Shown: positions 34,113 through 47,321, counted from the first letter of the stretch. The stretch: 64,000 bases of DNA from Malus domestica (GCF_042453785.1 NC_091675.1:4166501-4230500); one strand, 5' to 3'. The notes: generated by a model not told the origin, from the letters alone. Translations and numbers: made by a program.

Positions 34113-37100
34113 ATGGCCTCTTTACCTCCTCCCCTTGAGTCTCACCTTCCTCTCTCGCCTGACCCAGGTCAGTCTTCTCCAGTCCAATCCAATCCAATTT
34201 CCCCAATTTCCCCAATTCCCATTTTTCAATTTTTATTACAAGCTTGGGTGCACCTTTAATTTTTTTGTTTTTTTTTTCTTTCGATTTTGGTCTGTTTGTT
34301 TGCTGGGAAAATGCGGGAAAGCAAAAATATATGCAAAATGTTGAATCTTTGGATGATTGTCTTCAATATCTGTGTTGCCCCGAATATTTGTGAAGTGGGT
34401 TTTATGAATTTGAACTAAATTTGATTTCTTTTTGTTTAATTTCATGTGAAAGTTAGCTGTTTTTTGGGTGGACTGCAGGTGAAAAACCCCTAAATCATGA
34501 AACCCAGTTGCCAATGGCTCCTATTCATATAGTTACTCATGCATCTCAGCTGCCTGCTGAGTTCTTGGAGCCATCAGCTGAAAGGCCATTGATCATTGGT
34601 TTCGATTGCGAGGGAGTTGACCTCTGTCGCCATGGAACTCTCTGTATTATGCAGGTATGTCAAATTGATATTTTCTCTGTAATTTTATGGATTTTGTATC
34701 AGCTTCGACTTTGGGTCCAACCAACCTCATTTATTAGTTGTTTGTCTAATCTAAGCAAGGCATATAGGGCCCGTTTGGAAATGCTTCTGTAGGAACCGCT
34801 TTTGCTTCTATACGTTGACACTTGAAGTGCTTTCATTAGAAGCAAGTTGAAATTTTATTAAAATTCCAAATGCTTGCTGAAAAAAAACAATTGGAAGTTA
34901 TCTGGAAAAGCACGTAGCACGTGCTTCTCCAGAATATGTTTATATGACTGCGAAGCGCTTTGAAGCTTTTTTGCTAATAGCCTACTTCAAAAAAGTAAGT
35001 AAATAAAAAAACTAAGAGTCATTGCTTCCCAAATTGGTTGTCCTTTCGCTTTCTGATTAGATTTCTTGGATTTACATGTATTTTTTGTTTATCGGAAGTA
35101 TATAATGAAGGCAATCTCTTGTATGTAATTTTCTGCTATTTTAATATACTGGAAGTGTTTGTTTCTGCCAGCTTGCATTCCCAAATGCTATATATCTTTC
35201 ATGACTGCAAACGAGATAGTGAGGTCTCTGATAAGTTTTATTTGCATCCCAGCTTGTACCTTTTTGTAACAAGACATTTTATTGCTGGTATTGATTTTTG
35301 TTTTATTTTTACAGGCCTTGTACTTTCAGTTTGGCATCAAGTTGAACAATGTTGTAGATACCCAGGTGAGCATCCTTTATCACTTGTCAGAAATTTCTAC
35401 GTATTTTTCGATGTGAAATCTAACATAAAAAGAATCCTTATCTGTCCTTAGACGGAGAGAAGTTTAATCTACGGGGACTAAATTGAAATTTAGTTTGAGG
35501 ACCTGTCCATAGTGGGCTGGCTTAGAATGGCACTGACATCACTTACAAATACATCTCTATGTGTTCTCGTTTGAATCTAACCTTTTCTGATATGTGGCTT
35601 GCTTTTGTGGTCTTGATAATTCTTCGAAACCACTTGTATTGAAGGTTGGCCTGATAGTAGTGCTTCATCGACTCCTACTCCTGTGCCTAGTCGACCTTTA
35701 ACTTTTATAAACATATGGTTTATCTTTGGTACAATCTAATGATCGATATGATTCTTAATTGGATCTCTCCAGCTATCTATATTTGTTTGTTAGGCATGAT
35801 GGTAGATTGAAAAATAATATAATTTTTGGCTTTCAGATTGCCTATTCACTGATAGAGGAGCAAGAAGGACAGAAAAGAGTGCTAGTTGATTATATATCAT
35901 TCGTTGGCCTCCTTGCTGATCCACGCTATTGTGGTATTATATATTTTGTGGTATCCATTGAAGTTTCTGTTTTTTATCATATTTCCATATACTTTCGGAT
36001 TACATTGATTTGATGAAAATAGCTTATGCTTTTGTTTTCTAAGAGTTTCAAATTGATCATAAGAATAATTTGTTTGAAAGTTCATTCATCAAGTACCACA
36101 CCCAAGTATTTCATGTTATCCAATTACATTCAAAAGTTTTCGGGATGACAAAATTAGACATGGGGACATGATGAATTGGATTCTTAGGCTTTGATCTTCA
36201 CACGATGGCTTCAGTTTTCACTTTAATAGTCTGATTGCAGGAATATCTTATCTTGAGAAGGAAGAAGTTCGTTTCCTCCTTAGGCAGGTTAGTTTCAACT
36301 TCATAACAATTGTTCTGGATTCCATTTATTATCTTTTTCTCCCTGTCTTGATTTTCCATATAAAATACATTGAAGGTTAAGTCGGTGTGATGGTAGACAG
36401 GGAAAATGATTATGAGATTACAGCCTGATGAAAAAGGTTTCGAAAGAAGTGGTTTGCACTTAGATTATCAACAACAGAGCATTGACCATAACTTAAATTT
36501 GCATAGTTTGATGTTGAATCATATACACTTTATATCTTATAGTCATATTACATCATTTTGAACTAGGGTCTTCTGTCGATGACATGTATTTAATATATGT
36601 ACAGGATCCCAACTTTTGGACATACAGACCTTTATCTGAACAGATGGTCCGTGCAGCTGCAGATGATGTCCGCTTTCTTCTGCATATCTATTACAAGATG
36701 ATGGAGAAATTGAATCAACAGTCATTATGGTATCTTGCAATTCGTGGTGCGCTCTATTGCCGCTGTTTTTGCATCAGCGATAATAATTTTGCAGACTGGC
36801 CATGTCTACCCCCTATTCCAGGTCTTGAATCTTTTTCAATATGTATGCCACACAAGTAATACTGAAGACTTCAAAACGAGATGAAACATTCTGCATGCAT
36901 ATAACCTAGGTTCTCGGAAGCTGAATTATATACAAGCTTAAAGGCTTAAAGCTATTATGTATTGCATTATTCAAATCCAATTAATTCTGCCACTAAAGTT
37001 TATGTGCATGTCATCCATCAATCAGTGTTCGTAATGTTAATTTTTAACAGATAAGAATCCTCCGTAGTTTGTGTACAGAGTGTAATTAAATCGGATGTTA

Positions 37101-37565
37101 TTTCTCCTAGCAGATAACCTAAAAGTGGAGGGTAATGCTCCGGAGGAAGAAATCCTTTCAGTCCTTGATGTTCCTCCGGGAAAGATGGGCCGTGTTATCG
37201 GGAGAAGAGGAGCTTCCATCTTGGCAATAAAAGAGTCTTGCAAGTACAATTCTCCCACTTCCTCTGTGTACCTCCATCTGTTTTCTCGCTGTTCTCTCTA
37301 TCGCCGCCTAATTATTATTTTACTGTTATGGATATGACAGTGCGGAAATTTTCATGGGAGGCAACAAGGGTCCGCCGCATAAGGTCAATCCAGTCCATCG
37401 AATCTACATGATATAACAGTTTTTCGAAGTATTCGCATGGAACTAATCCAAGTTTGTGGGGGGGGTTTTATCTGAATGTAGGTGTTTATCATAGGACCAG
37501 TGACGCAGGTGAGGAAAGCAGAAGCCATGGTAAGGGGGAGGATGATGGACGTGCAGTACTACTAG
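34113..37565 (+). CDS. 3'-5' exonuclease + KH domain protein, exon 3 damaged
   Basis: Ten exons: 34113-34167, 34479-34654, 35172-35223, 35315-35365, 35837-35933, 36241-36287, 36605-36821, 37114-37243, 37341-37383, 37482-37565. The product matches the plant two-domain family of Arabidopsis At2g25910. A DEDD-type exonuclease starts with LIIGFDCEGVDLCRHGTLCI (catalytic D/E pair), continues with HDCKRDSE, LYFQFGIKLNNVVDTQIAYS, DYISFVGLLADPRYCG and FWTYRPLSEQMVRAAADDVR. A C-terminal KH RNA-binding domain has GKMGRVIGRRGASILAIKES. Exon 3 is 52 nt instead of the roughly 132 nt I expect from the family: it jumps from LAFPNAIY to HDCKRDSE, loses about 80 nt, shifts frame and meets TGA at 35202-35204. 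Introns 2 and 3 are both phase 0, so skipping exon 3 would restore frame with an internal loss. All other exons look sound. A null allele, skipping-tolerant gene or assembly error are the options. Confidence 0.8.
34768..35042. mobile_element. Possible hAT-type MITE in intron 2 of the exonuclease/KH gene
   Basis: Begins GGGCCCGTTTGGAAATGCTTC and ends GCTTCCCAAATTGGTTGTCC, imperfect inverted repeats, with paired internal motifs around AAAGCACGTAGCACGTGCTT. No target duplication was verified. Confidence 0.45.
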
Positions 37566-38102
37566 AAACAACAACAAAAACATAACAAAAAACATGTGTG
37601 ATGATGTCCTCTTCAACCCTTTCTTTAAAATAAAAATTATAATTATCTAATAATTCGGGCTCTGAGGTTTTATTAACTCCTCACATTAGTTCTAGAAGTG
37701 GTTTATGAGTTTATCCACAGTAAATCATTTTGATCATTCGTAATAAATTTGTCGTTGATAAGAGAGTGCGCAATCCAGCAAAGGAGGCGCAGCAGAAGAT
37801 TACAATGGAGTTCGGCATGCCAGGGCCGAACAGAAGATTGATTTGAGGTGTGACCAACTTTATTCGTTACACGTAAAACTACACTTAAACATAGGCTCGA
37901 TGTCAAGGGCGAGTATCCACTGGAATTTATATTAAAAAGCGTCGAAACCATCTCGACTGAGGATCAATGCATTCCTCGAATCACAATATTCCCACCGATG
38001 ATTACGAACAAAACAAGCACAGCAAAACATACGACTTCCAATATTTTGGCCGAGCAGGGTTAAAGAATATGCAGACACGAAAAATGGCGGAAAATAACAA
38101 AA
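37566..38102. other. Convergent spacer, exonuclease-KH / EPSIN1
   Basis: Shared 3' flank of the two convergent genes; likely both 3' UTRs. No repeat or gene is recognised. Confidence 0.6.
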
Positions 38103-41100
38103 TTACTTTTGGAATCCACCGTACTGGTATTGCTGGTTGCCGCCGCTGAGACTTGAGAAGAGGTCGTCGTCACCTATTCCTTGTGAAGATGGGAACCCTG
38201 ATTTCCCAAGACCTGTCCCCGAACCCATTGCTCTTCCCATGTAGTACGAAGTTGGGGGCCCTTTCTCCCTTTCGTCTGTTCCATCAGTTAAGCCACCCAC
38301 AATCCCCACATCCGCCAGATTCACCTTCTTGGCTGCAAGTACATGAAGTGAATAAGCAATTACATAAAAACCAAACTAAACATGTATTTGATGTGCAAAA
38401 ACGCAAAATTTGCGCACACAATTACTAAGGAACCAGAGATGTGCACCACTATCCCAAATTATTATACATAATACTTACGAAACACAACAGGCATTTTCCT
38501 AAGCAAGCACTAACAAAGATATAAACTCGTCACTTCAACGAGAAACCCACTCCAAAAGTTTACCCAGTCAATCCACTAACCGAAAATGAAATAGACTCAA
38601 ATCAATAATCCCTGGCTATGTATCATGATTACAGAGAACCTTAATCCTAACACAATCCAGACATTTATCACATTTTTAGATAAACCACAACGGCAAGTTT
38701 TCTGAATCTCAATTCTCAACTCACACCTTGAACATTAAGCAAATTTTATTTCATGTGCAAACCAATAAATTATGCTATGGAAGGAAGTATGCTAGTTGAC
38801 ATGGATATACTTACGAGCAGATATATTGAGATCAATCAGTCCACGGCTAAGTGAATCGGCCCAAATGCCAGATTTCACTTGGAAATCCTTCTTGGGTGGA
38901 GTCTTCGAATCTGCTAAAGATTGTTTCCCCAAATTATTGTGGCTGCCATCATTGACAGAACTTTGGGAAGGTTCTGAAGCTGCTGAATCAGAATGTGAGG
39001 CGAACGCCCCCATTATATCAGATCCATCAAAATTGTTAAGAGGAACAGTGGCAAAGGGATCAACAATGTTGGTGTTTGTTGGTGCAGCATTTGTAGACTT
39101 GGTTTCTGGCTGGATAACTGGATCAGGAGTGGCAAAAAGATCAACTGTTGAAGAGGCTGGTGGAGAAATGGTTGGTTGAGAAGCAAATAGATCAACGCCA
39201 TTCTGTATAAATTAGTTGCAGAAGAAGTCTGTTAGCAACGAACTTCAGACCCGTTTGAGGAATTAAAAAACACTTAAAGGAAGTCCCTAAAATCAGTTCC
39301 TTGTAAGAACTACAAAATCATAAATCAAAACATTTCACATGCTTAAGCAAACTTCTGCAAAAATTGCATATATAGATGGGTGCAATTTAACTTATACCCT
39401 CTTTGTGTTTGAAATTTTAACCCAAACATCACCTTTGAAACATAGGAATGCCTGACCTGAGAACTCACTCCAGTTGCTGCCTTGGGTGGTGCTGATACAA
39501 AGGTCGAGTCTGCAAATACTCCAGTTGCTGCCTGGGGTGGTGCTGACACAAAATCTGCATCTGCAAACAGATCAACATCCGCTGAACTGCTGTTCATGCC
39601 AGCCTTTTCTTCAGGAACAGATGCTGGAGCATCTATGAAGTCATCCATCAAATTTTGTCCAAACAGATCCACTTGGTTTGAGCTTCCAACAGCAGCCTCT
39701 ATTGAAAATAATATAGTATACAGAAATGTTAAATTAAATCAAAGAAATCATTCATATTATTAAAAAAACACACACTACATACTTATTCTGTTAAATGTAT
39801 TGGAATAAAAAGCAGGAAACTTTACGTCAACCAAAAGTAGAGTGATATTCATATAAAGCGTATATGTTTGAACAAATAACGTAGAACTCAACAAACGATG
39901 TACTGTGTTCCATGGCACAAGCAGCCTTCAAAAGATCACTGTGTTTAACAAATCAGACAATCTTGACAGGCCAAATGGCATGGAATTGATTGCAACTAAA
40001 CACCATATGCCAATGTCTTCCCACAAGGCTTCCTTTTAGTTTTGCATTAAGCTGCCGATTGCATCAGCGTTCATATGTACTTACTAGTAGTAGAAGTCCC
40101 TCGTGGATCAAAATCATCATCATCATCATCAGGAATACTTGCGCTTTGAGTATGAATTGAACTGTATGCATCAGCTTCGTTTGATTTGTTTGATGACTTT
40201 GACACAGTAGATGATATATCATCCTGACCCTTCCTGCATGATAAACATTTTAAGATTAATCCAGACACGATCACATAGCAGAAAAATTATTAGGACAATA
40301 TGTATGGGCTTCGGTCTCTCTGTGTGCAGAGGGCAGGATGTGTGTGAGTGCGTGTACATCTGTGAGAAAGAAAGCTGCAGACAAAATTAGCTATTACTGA
40401 CAGAAACCATCAATACTCCAACGCATTGCAGTTCTGAGTCTCAGAAGAACCTTTTTCAGTGTTATCCAAAGTATCTCAGTCTAAAGGCACGATAGCTTAA
40501 GGTTGCAACCTCTCACGAACTGTAAAAATCAAATACCTGCTTCGTGTTGAGCCCTTCTTTGAAGAGCTCTCTCGGTTCTCACTTGTAACTCCACGGCGTG
40601 ATCTGCCAGAGCTGAACTTCTCAGTCTTGTCTTCTTCATGTCTGTCTTTGTAGCTATCCCTGAAACTATCACCAGCTCCTGTACCACCTACACCTCCATA
40701 TCGGTCGCTACTCTGATAGCTGCTATTACTATACGAGGATGAAGTCGCTGAACCTGCCTTATATGTTATCCCAGTAGATGAAAGTCCAAAGTACCTAAAG
40801 TTGGCAACGTGCTAATACTTTATAAGATAAAATCTAATCAAAAGATTTCAGAGAAGTTGAAGTAAACTTGAAAAGCTAGTCGCCTGAAAATAAGCTTACT
40901 TGTCACGATTTGCAGCAGCTTTGTTTCTAACTTCTTGTATTTTATCTTTATTATTCAGAAGGGCCACTATAGTTTCCACCTTCTTCCTCACATTTATACC
41001 ATTATCTTTCCCACTTGGCTCAACATATTCAAAGCTTGAGAGTGACTTCAACAGAAAGAAAACCAAAGGAGAAACAGAATATTTGAGCATATTCAACCTT

Positions 41101-42301
41101 ATTCTCAACTTGATATACCAAAAAAAAAAAAAAAAAAAAAAAAAAGGGTTCAGAACATATAAAAAAAAGCCCTTACTGAGATTTGGAAAGTATGTTCTAT
41201 AATGTCGTCAACAGCACGTTCAGATCCATGTGACACCAAATATTCTATAACAGCCAATGCCTGATACAAAAGTGGTTTCAGATAGCGAAGGGTTAAAAAG
41301 GCACATGACTCAACGATGTCAAAATTTAGTATATATGCATCTCTATAAGCACCATATTTGCACAGTCCAATAAAATTCTACCTTATAAACATGGCGCCAG
41401 TCTTTTCCCGTCTCACTCAGTCTTGTCCATAAGACATTCATTACCATCTGACATTCCGAACTAAAAGATAACAAAAATCAGCAAGTCTGTGTAAGTACAT
41501 GTCCCTTCAAGATTCCGGAAATTTGTACTATAAAAAAGATTTTAACACGAATCCTTAACAGTAATGCAGTTGAGACTCACAATTTTTTAGTGGCCTGTGC
41601 AATCTCTGCCAAAGCAGAGCCATGAGGACCCCAAGGTTCATTATCCGTGGCATCCAACACCTGTTGTATAACAGCAATGAAATGAATTCGTTAAGCTTAA
41701 AAAAATCTTGAACTGGACATAGCTAAAGTAAATCATAATTATCCAGAGTTCAGCTCCCAAAACGAGATTAAACAAATTCATGTCAGCCAGTTGATCTAGT
41801 ATATGCGAAAAATAGACGATAGATAAAGCAAATCAATGCAGGAATTTCGTGATTGGAGAAAACTTGTTGATGTGACCTCTCAAAGCTAAACGACTTAAAA
41901 GTATAGCTACAATATCAGCTCAAATGCACCTACAAGGATAGAATCTAAGTCTGCAATGCTACAATAACTATTGAGGACGAAAATTAAATAATAAATTTTG
42001 GTGTTTGTATCCACCATGAATACAACAATTCGAGTTCAGATCTATAATTTTCGTTACACGATAAGAAATTCCTATGAAAAAAGTAAATTTCGTCGAATTA
42101 ACAGTAAATTACCTTTTGTTCCATCTCCGGAACCTTCAGAACCTTCAGATTCACCTCCCTCTTTCTGCACATCAAGATTAAGCAAACAAAATGTCAATTC
42201 AATTGCAAACAATATCAAATTAAAACGGAAAAATTGCGTAAAATCGCAATAAAAACTGACATTTCTCGGACCGTCTGATCGAAGACCTTCATGAAATCCA
42301 T
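38103..42301 (-). CDS. EPSIN1: Clathrin interactor EPSIN1, ENTH-domain protein
   Basis: Eleven exons: 42301-42261, 42164-42113, 41660-41581, 41460-41382, 41260-41177, 41045-40900, 40794-40537, 40233-40085, 39698-39457, 39202-38815 and 38332-38103, giving 582 residues. The start [20 protein letters not shown] and ENTH domain (about 15-160: [58 protein letters not shown]) are highly conserved. A disordered tail follows with clathrin/adaptor motifs: [37 protein letters not shown], and the conserved [20 protein letters not shown] before a C-terminal [12 protein letters not shown]. Length fits Arabidopsis EPSIN1 (about 560), not the longer EPSIN2/3. It binds clathrin and VTI11/adaptor partners at the trans-Golgi for vacuolar sorting. 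Residues around 280-290 hold six aspartates in a row. Confidence 0.95.
41113..41144. repeat. Poly-A/poly-T run in an EPSIN1 intron
   Basis: About 25-30 A on the plus strand, between EPSIN1 exons 5 and 6; on the transcript strand it is a T-rich tract about 75 bases upstream of the exon 6 acceptor. Confidence 0.8.
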
Positions 42302-42500
42302 GACGAATCTGAAAATTCGGAAATGCGCGAGGAGATTGGAAAAACAAAATTGCGACTGAATCAGAGCGAATCGGAGAAATTGAAGTCAAATTTTGGAGGA
42401 ATGCAAGAAGATTAAGGAAAAAAGAAGAAGGACCTTTGAGTAGAAAGTTGAAGAGAAAGGAAAGGAAAGGATTTTCAGATCTCGGCGTGCGTCGCCAGAC

Positions 42501-42502
<2 letters not shown>

Positions 42503-42537
<35 letters not shown>
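42503..42537. repeat. (GA)n microsatellite in the EPSIN1 promoter/5' UTR
   Basis: About 17 GA units on the plus strand (CT on the transcript strand), 200 bp upstream of the EPSIN1 start codon. CT-rich 5' UTR tracts are common in plant genes. Confidence 0.9.
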
Positions 42538-42540
<3 letters not shown>

Positions 42541-43259
42541 ATCGGGTGGTTATTTTGTGGCTTTTAAATTACAGAGTACCGGTAAAATCCAACGAGGCCC
42601 CGCGATGGTGTAATTGCTGTTTGTTTTTGGGGAATCCGGATCCTCGCTGTCGTTGGTTACTCTTTGTAAGGATCCGAGATCTGTAAATTATGACCGTTTA
42701 TCATACATCGTACGATCAGATATTATTTTAAATACTTTTATTTAAAATTAAATACAAATAGTACTTGATAAAAACTGACCGTACAATATACAATTAACAT
42801 ACACTATTCATGAAGTCTCAAAATTCTCACCAAAATTATCTCGAGAGGATCCTGTTACGTGCACTCAAAATTTGCATCGGCAGACTTCCCAATATGCCCC
42901 TCAATTGTAAGTTCAACCCACGAAATGTTTTTAAGTTGGGTAAACTTGATCCACATTTAGGTACCAATAAAGCCCTTCTGTATTTCACTTGCAAAAATAA
43001 ATATTAAATAATTCAATATTTATTTTTTGGTGAAAAAAGGAGGTGCCGACGCCCAAACCAAACTAAGTTGTATAATTAATAACAATAAAACAGCTCATAC
43101 GGACATCAACAAGGTCTTCCATTAGATGTAGCATAAGCTATTGGGGAAGGAGTGCAAAAATATACAAACCAAAGTCCATATTATAGCTCTATTCGACTCA
43201 GCGACATAGTAAGTTGGTCATAATAAATTAGTATTGAACTCGTCACCAACAAAATATAA

Positions 43260-43690
43260 ATATCATTAGAATAGTAGTTGTGTTCTCCCAATGGGAGAAT
43301 GCACATATTCCGTCTTTTACAAATAACGTATCTTTATTGTACAAACTCCATAATTAGTTGTTTAGTTTTTTAATCTTGATTCAAAGATCATCCATACTAA
43401 AAAATCATTTGAATCGAAAAGCGTGTGTTTCATCCAAATGTATAAAATAAATGGATGATTCATTATGAATGTGGTACTTGATACTTTGTCAATTTGTTTA
43501 ATATATTTATTATGACTAAATGATCTCTTATTCGAATGATTTTTTGTAAAGATGATCTCAAATGAAGATTAATAAATTGAACTATTCTAATTATGAAATT
43601 GATATGATGAATATTTTTTTCGAAAGAAGTGGAATATGTGCATTCTCTCGTTGGGGAACTCAAGTATTATTCATATCATTACATTGTAAT
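43260..43690. mobile_element. Palindromic MITE/foldback element
   Basis: Left arm TGTTCTCCCAATGGGAGAAT then GCACATATTCC; right arm GGAATATGTGCATTCTCTCG then TTGGGGAACT, its reverse complement with a few mismatches. The arms extend to GAATAGTAGTTG / CAAGTATTATTC outside, and a second inverted pair lies inside (GATCATCCATACTAAAAAATC / GATTTTTTGTAAAGATGATC region). Confidence 0.6.
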
Positions 43691-44549
43691 CATTTGTATC
43701 CATCATTTATAAGTAAATATCATCATACTCTAATACTCACGTGTTTCTTTTTTCTTAAGATGATTTTATGGATGAGCTTGGAATGGCTCTTTGTATCTAA
43801 GGTTTAGGGTACATGGCAATATTTTGTATTACAAATATTATAATTGTAATTGTAAATTATCTTTGTCATCATATTTAGAAGCATTCATTCAATACTAAAA
43901 CCGTTTAGTCACATATAAATCAAACAAATTGACAACTCATGTTGCCTATTAGTATTACCATAATCATCGGTTTGTTTGATACATGCGAACAGTTATACGG
44001 TCTTCAAATTAAATTAAATTTTCTAGAGACGGTCATTATATAAAGATAAAGAGAATCAACGATTCTGATTATAACGTTTGTACAATGAAATTATGACACC
44101 TCGTCAATAAAAGAGAAATATCATTCTATAAACACAATAATACGATTAGTTCTCTAGATCTCATTCATGATTTGAGAGTATTTGGTCAATGATTTTAAGG
44201 TCGGACCCACATATTTTTTATTTAATAGGTGTTACTAAATTTTAAAATTCTTGAATTCGAATATTTATTTTCGGTACTCATTCATGATAAGTAAACACGA
44301 TGACATTTTTGCGGTGTCTAAATTGGGTTTGGGAAACGTGAACAGTTAAGTTGGGCAGTTGGCCCAAAAGATTGGTTTGGGTTTATATTATTATTAACAC
44401 ACGCTTGGACCGACAGGCTTCGGCGTGCCGGTTCATAAACAATATTAACCAACAAACCGCCGGTCACATTACTTCGCCTAACAAACAAATCCAATCATCG
44501 CATTCCCACTAACTATTCGTCCGTCAGAAAACAATTCCTCACAGCCCGT

Positions 44550-44557
44550 TATATAAA
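44550..44557 (+). promoter_or_regulatory. TATA box of VPS32
   Basis: TATATAAA within GCCCGTTATATAAACCTGCC, followed by a CT-rich leader. The distance to the ATG (about 360 bp) fits a leader containing a 5' UTR intron. Confidence 0.55.
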
Positions 44558-44917
44558 CCTGCCTCCCTCCATTTCTCGTTAAAGTTAACTAACTTTCCTA
44601 CCAAAAAAAACCTACCAGTTTTTAGTTGTCCCTCCACATTACTCTTTTACGGTTTACCTGTCCAAGTTCTTCCCTTTCAACGCGGTTTTGAATATTGTCA
44701 GTCTGAAATTTTTTATTTTTTTCTTTCAATTCTTATAAATTTAATTTTTATAACTGTAATTCATATAGTTTCATTTGTTGACTATTGCATTTTTTTTTTC
44801 AGTCATATATTTTTCAAGTATTTATGGGTCAAAGTCGCTGATCAAAACTTTCGATTTGGTTGCAGGGTTTTTAAAGTCGGTTGCTTTCTCTTGTTCTGGG
44901 AACCGATCGAAGCGAAA

Positions 44918-46532
44918 ATGTTCAAGCGAGCGTTTGGGAAGGCTAAGCAGGAGGCCAGTCCCCTGCCCACGATTCACAAATTAAACGATGTATGAATTTT
45001 GGGGTTTTTTTTTTATTATTAAATTTGTTATGTTTTGCAGAAATTATGACGAGGAATTGGGTTTTGTGATTGTAATTGTTTGGGGTGTTTTCTTCTTCTG
45101 ATAAGTGTTGGCTTTTTGGGATTTTGCAGACACTTGACATGCTGGAGAAGAAGGAGAAAGTGCTTGTGAAGAAGGCAGCTCAAGAGACGGAGAAAGCTAA
45201 ACAATTTACTCAAGCGAAAAACCGAAATGGTAAGAAACCCGAACAGGTTAGATTCGATTTTTTCGGTATTCTTTGTTTTGTGTTAGCCCATTTGAATGTT
45301 TTGTATTGAATTCGAACAGAAATTTTGCTTTATGTCGATTTTGATTGGCTTCTAAGAATGTGGGTAGGCTGTTCAGTGTCCAATTTTGTTTTCGCGTTTT
45401 CCATTTACGGTGGACGGACAAATTGTAGTCACTAGTTACCTGCTTAGGTCTGAATTTTTTCGCGCAAATCATGGTAGGGGATCATGATCGTGTGTAGATT
45501 CCGTTGAGTAAATCTGTAGGTTGTAAAAGAAAATGAGTGGACCTGTGTGACTCAGACTTATAGCGAGATTGTGAAACCTATGTTCTTGTGTGGTAATTAT
45601 TGTTACATCGTATACCTTGTTGCTATTTTTAATACAGCGGCGATAAAGTGTTTAAAAAGGAAGAGGCTTTACGAACAACAAATTGAACAGCTTGGAAATT
45701 TCCAATTGCGCATTCATGATCAGGTACTTGTTGCATTGTTTGAACTACAATGAAGTTACATGTGTTGAGAGTTTATGTTGAAGACCTGTTTTGCGTTGGG
45801 GTTTTAGATGATAATGCTGGAAGGCGCAAACGCTACGACAGAAACTGTTGATGCATTGAGAAGTGGAACCTCTGTAATGAAGGCCATGAACAAGGCCACG
45901 TAAGTTGCATCTGAACTGAATTATATAGAAGTTATAGATTCCATGGTCCATCATTTCCATGACTATAGCATAATCGTAAATACGTCTTAAATTACTCGTT
46001 TCACTTTCCGCTTACATTGCTTTGTTTTGAAGAATGAATGTCTTTGGAGGTTCTGCCAAATGAAGCATTCCGTAACCTTTTGTTCTGCATAGTGTAACTC
46101 AACTTCGGCCCGTTTTTCCTATACAGGAAAATTGATGATTTGGAGAAAACAATGGATGAGATCAATGACCAAACTGAAAGCATGAAACAAATTCAGGAGG
46201 CATTGTCAGCACCTATCGGTGCAGCAGCTGATTTTGATGAGGTATTGTCTTTGCAAGTTATTAGTTCATAGATTCAATGCTTTTTCCAAACGTATAGTTC
46301 AAATATTACAATTTTATTTTCGCAGGATGAATTGGAAGCAGAGCTTGAAGAACTAGAAGGAGCTGAATTGGAGGAGGAGCTTCTTCAGCCAGCCACAAGT
46401 GCTCCTGCAGCTCCCGCACCTCCAGTATCTGTAAATCCTGAAGCAGGCAGGCAGCCAACACGACCAGCTCCTCAAAGAAATAACCGTGAGGAAGATGAGC
46501 TTGCTGCATTACAGGCAGAGATGGCACTTTAA
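44918..46532 (+). CDS. VPS32: ESCRT-III subunit VPS32/SNF7 (CHMP4)
   Basis: Six exons, 44918-44989, 45130-45229, 45638-45723, 45808-45899, 46127-46241 and 46326-46532, encode 223 residues. The start MFKRAFGKAKQEASPLPTIH gives the amphipathic N-terminus; a basic helical hairpin follows (LEKKEKVLVKKAAQETEKAK, AAIKCLKRKRLYEQQIEQLG), then MIMLEGANATTETVDALRSG and MKAMNKATKIDDLEKTMDEI. The C-terminal third is acidic (DEDELEAELEELEGAELEEE) and ends in the MIM1-like helix NREEDELAALQAEMAL that binds VPS4. This is the polymerising core subunit of ESCRT-III at endosomes, building multivesicular bodies and other inward-budding membranes. Length matches Arabidopsis SNF7 proteins. Confidence 0.95.
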
Positions 46533-47321
46533 GCGGTTATATGTGTATAAGGTAGATAATTTCTCTTGATAATACAACCATAATAGTTTATCACTCAAGT
46601 GGGTAACGCACATAATGCAATTTAAATTATCACAAAACTTGAAAAAGATTTCTTAATCGTATCAACCATCAACCACTGCTCAATTAGGGTCATTGCACAC
46701 CACATAGATTATCATTCAAAGCACAAACTGGTCATTTTAGAAGAAAAAAAATGGCATGCTGAAAACGGTCCACATGTATGTCGAATTACGGTAGTTGCAC
46801 ACCACAGAGATTATATCATTCAAAGAACAAGCAGGTCATTTTAAAAAAGGTCGTTGTGCTGAAAACGCTTAACATGCATCTTATGACAATTGAGAAAGAC
46901 ACCGATTGTTTATTTGCTTGATCTTTTCCTGTGCTGGAATTTGAATAAGAGTTATGTTTCTGCAAGCATTTGATGCATCTGCCTTTCGTTATGTTAATTT
47001 CATTCAATCTGACGGGTTTCGTTTCTCTGAGTGCAGTAGTAACATGTAGCAGCGGACGCTTAATAAACTCTGGACGACGATGCGAATCGCTGGGACTCTC
47101 TCCATACTGACTAGTAAACTTTTTATACTGCATTTGATGTTGAGGACACACTGTAGATAGATAAGTTTAGATAACAAAGTGTGTACTTTGTAATTTACTC
47201 GAATATTGTAGGCTTCTTTGCAAAACTAGTAGTGGGAACCTCTGTGTCCTCTTTCCCCCAGTTCAAAGACTAAAAAACCAGATGGGAATACAACGTTATA
47301 ATTTAGTGATACAATTATTTA
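46533..47321. other. 3' flank of VPS32
   Basis: Includes the probable 3' UTR and an imperfect tandem repeat (about 46688-46875, unit about 100 bp, both copies with TTGCACACCACA.AGATTAT, ATTCAAAG.ACAA and GGTCATTTTA). No gene. Confidence 0.55.

Larger units (their letters stand above)
42540..44917. other. Divergent spacer, EPSIN1 / VPS32
   Basis: Contains a palindromic MITE-like element (about 43260-43690). From 44390 on it is the VPS32 promoter and 5' UTR, probably with a 5' UTR intron ending near TTGGTTGCAG at 44867. No other gene. Confidence 0.55.

Noticed and set aside
35038-35451. A 137-codon plus-strand open frame
   Set aside because: It crosses exons 3 and 4 of the exonuclease/KH gene and their introns in another frame. 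It is Phe/Ser/Tyr-rich, as expected from T-rich intron sequence.
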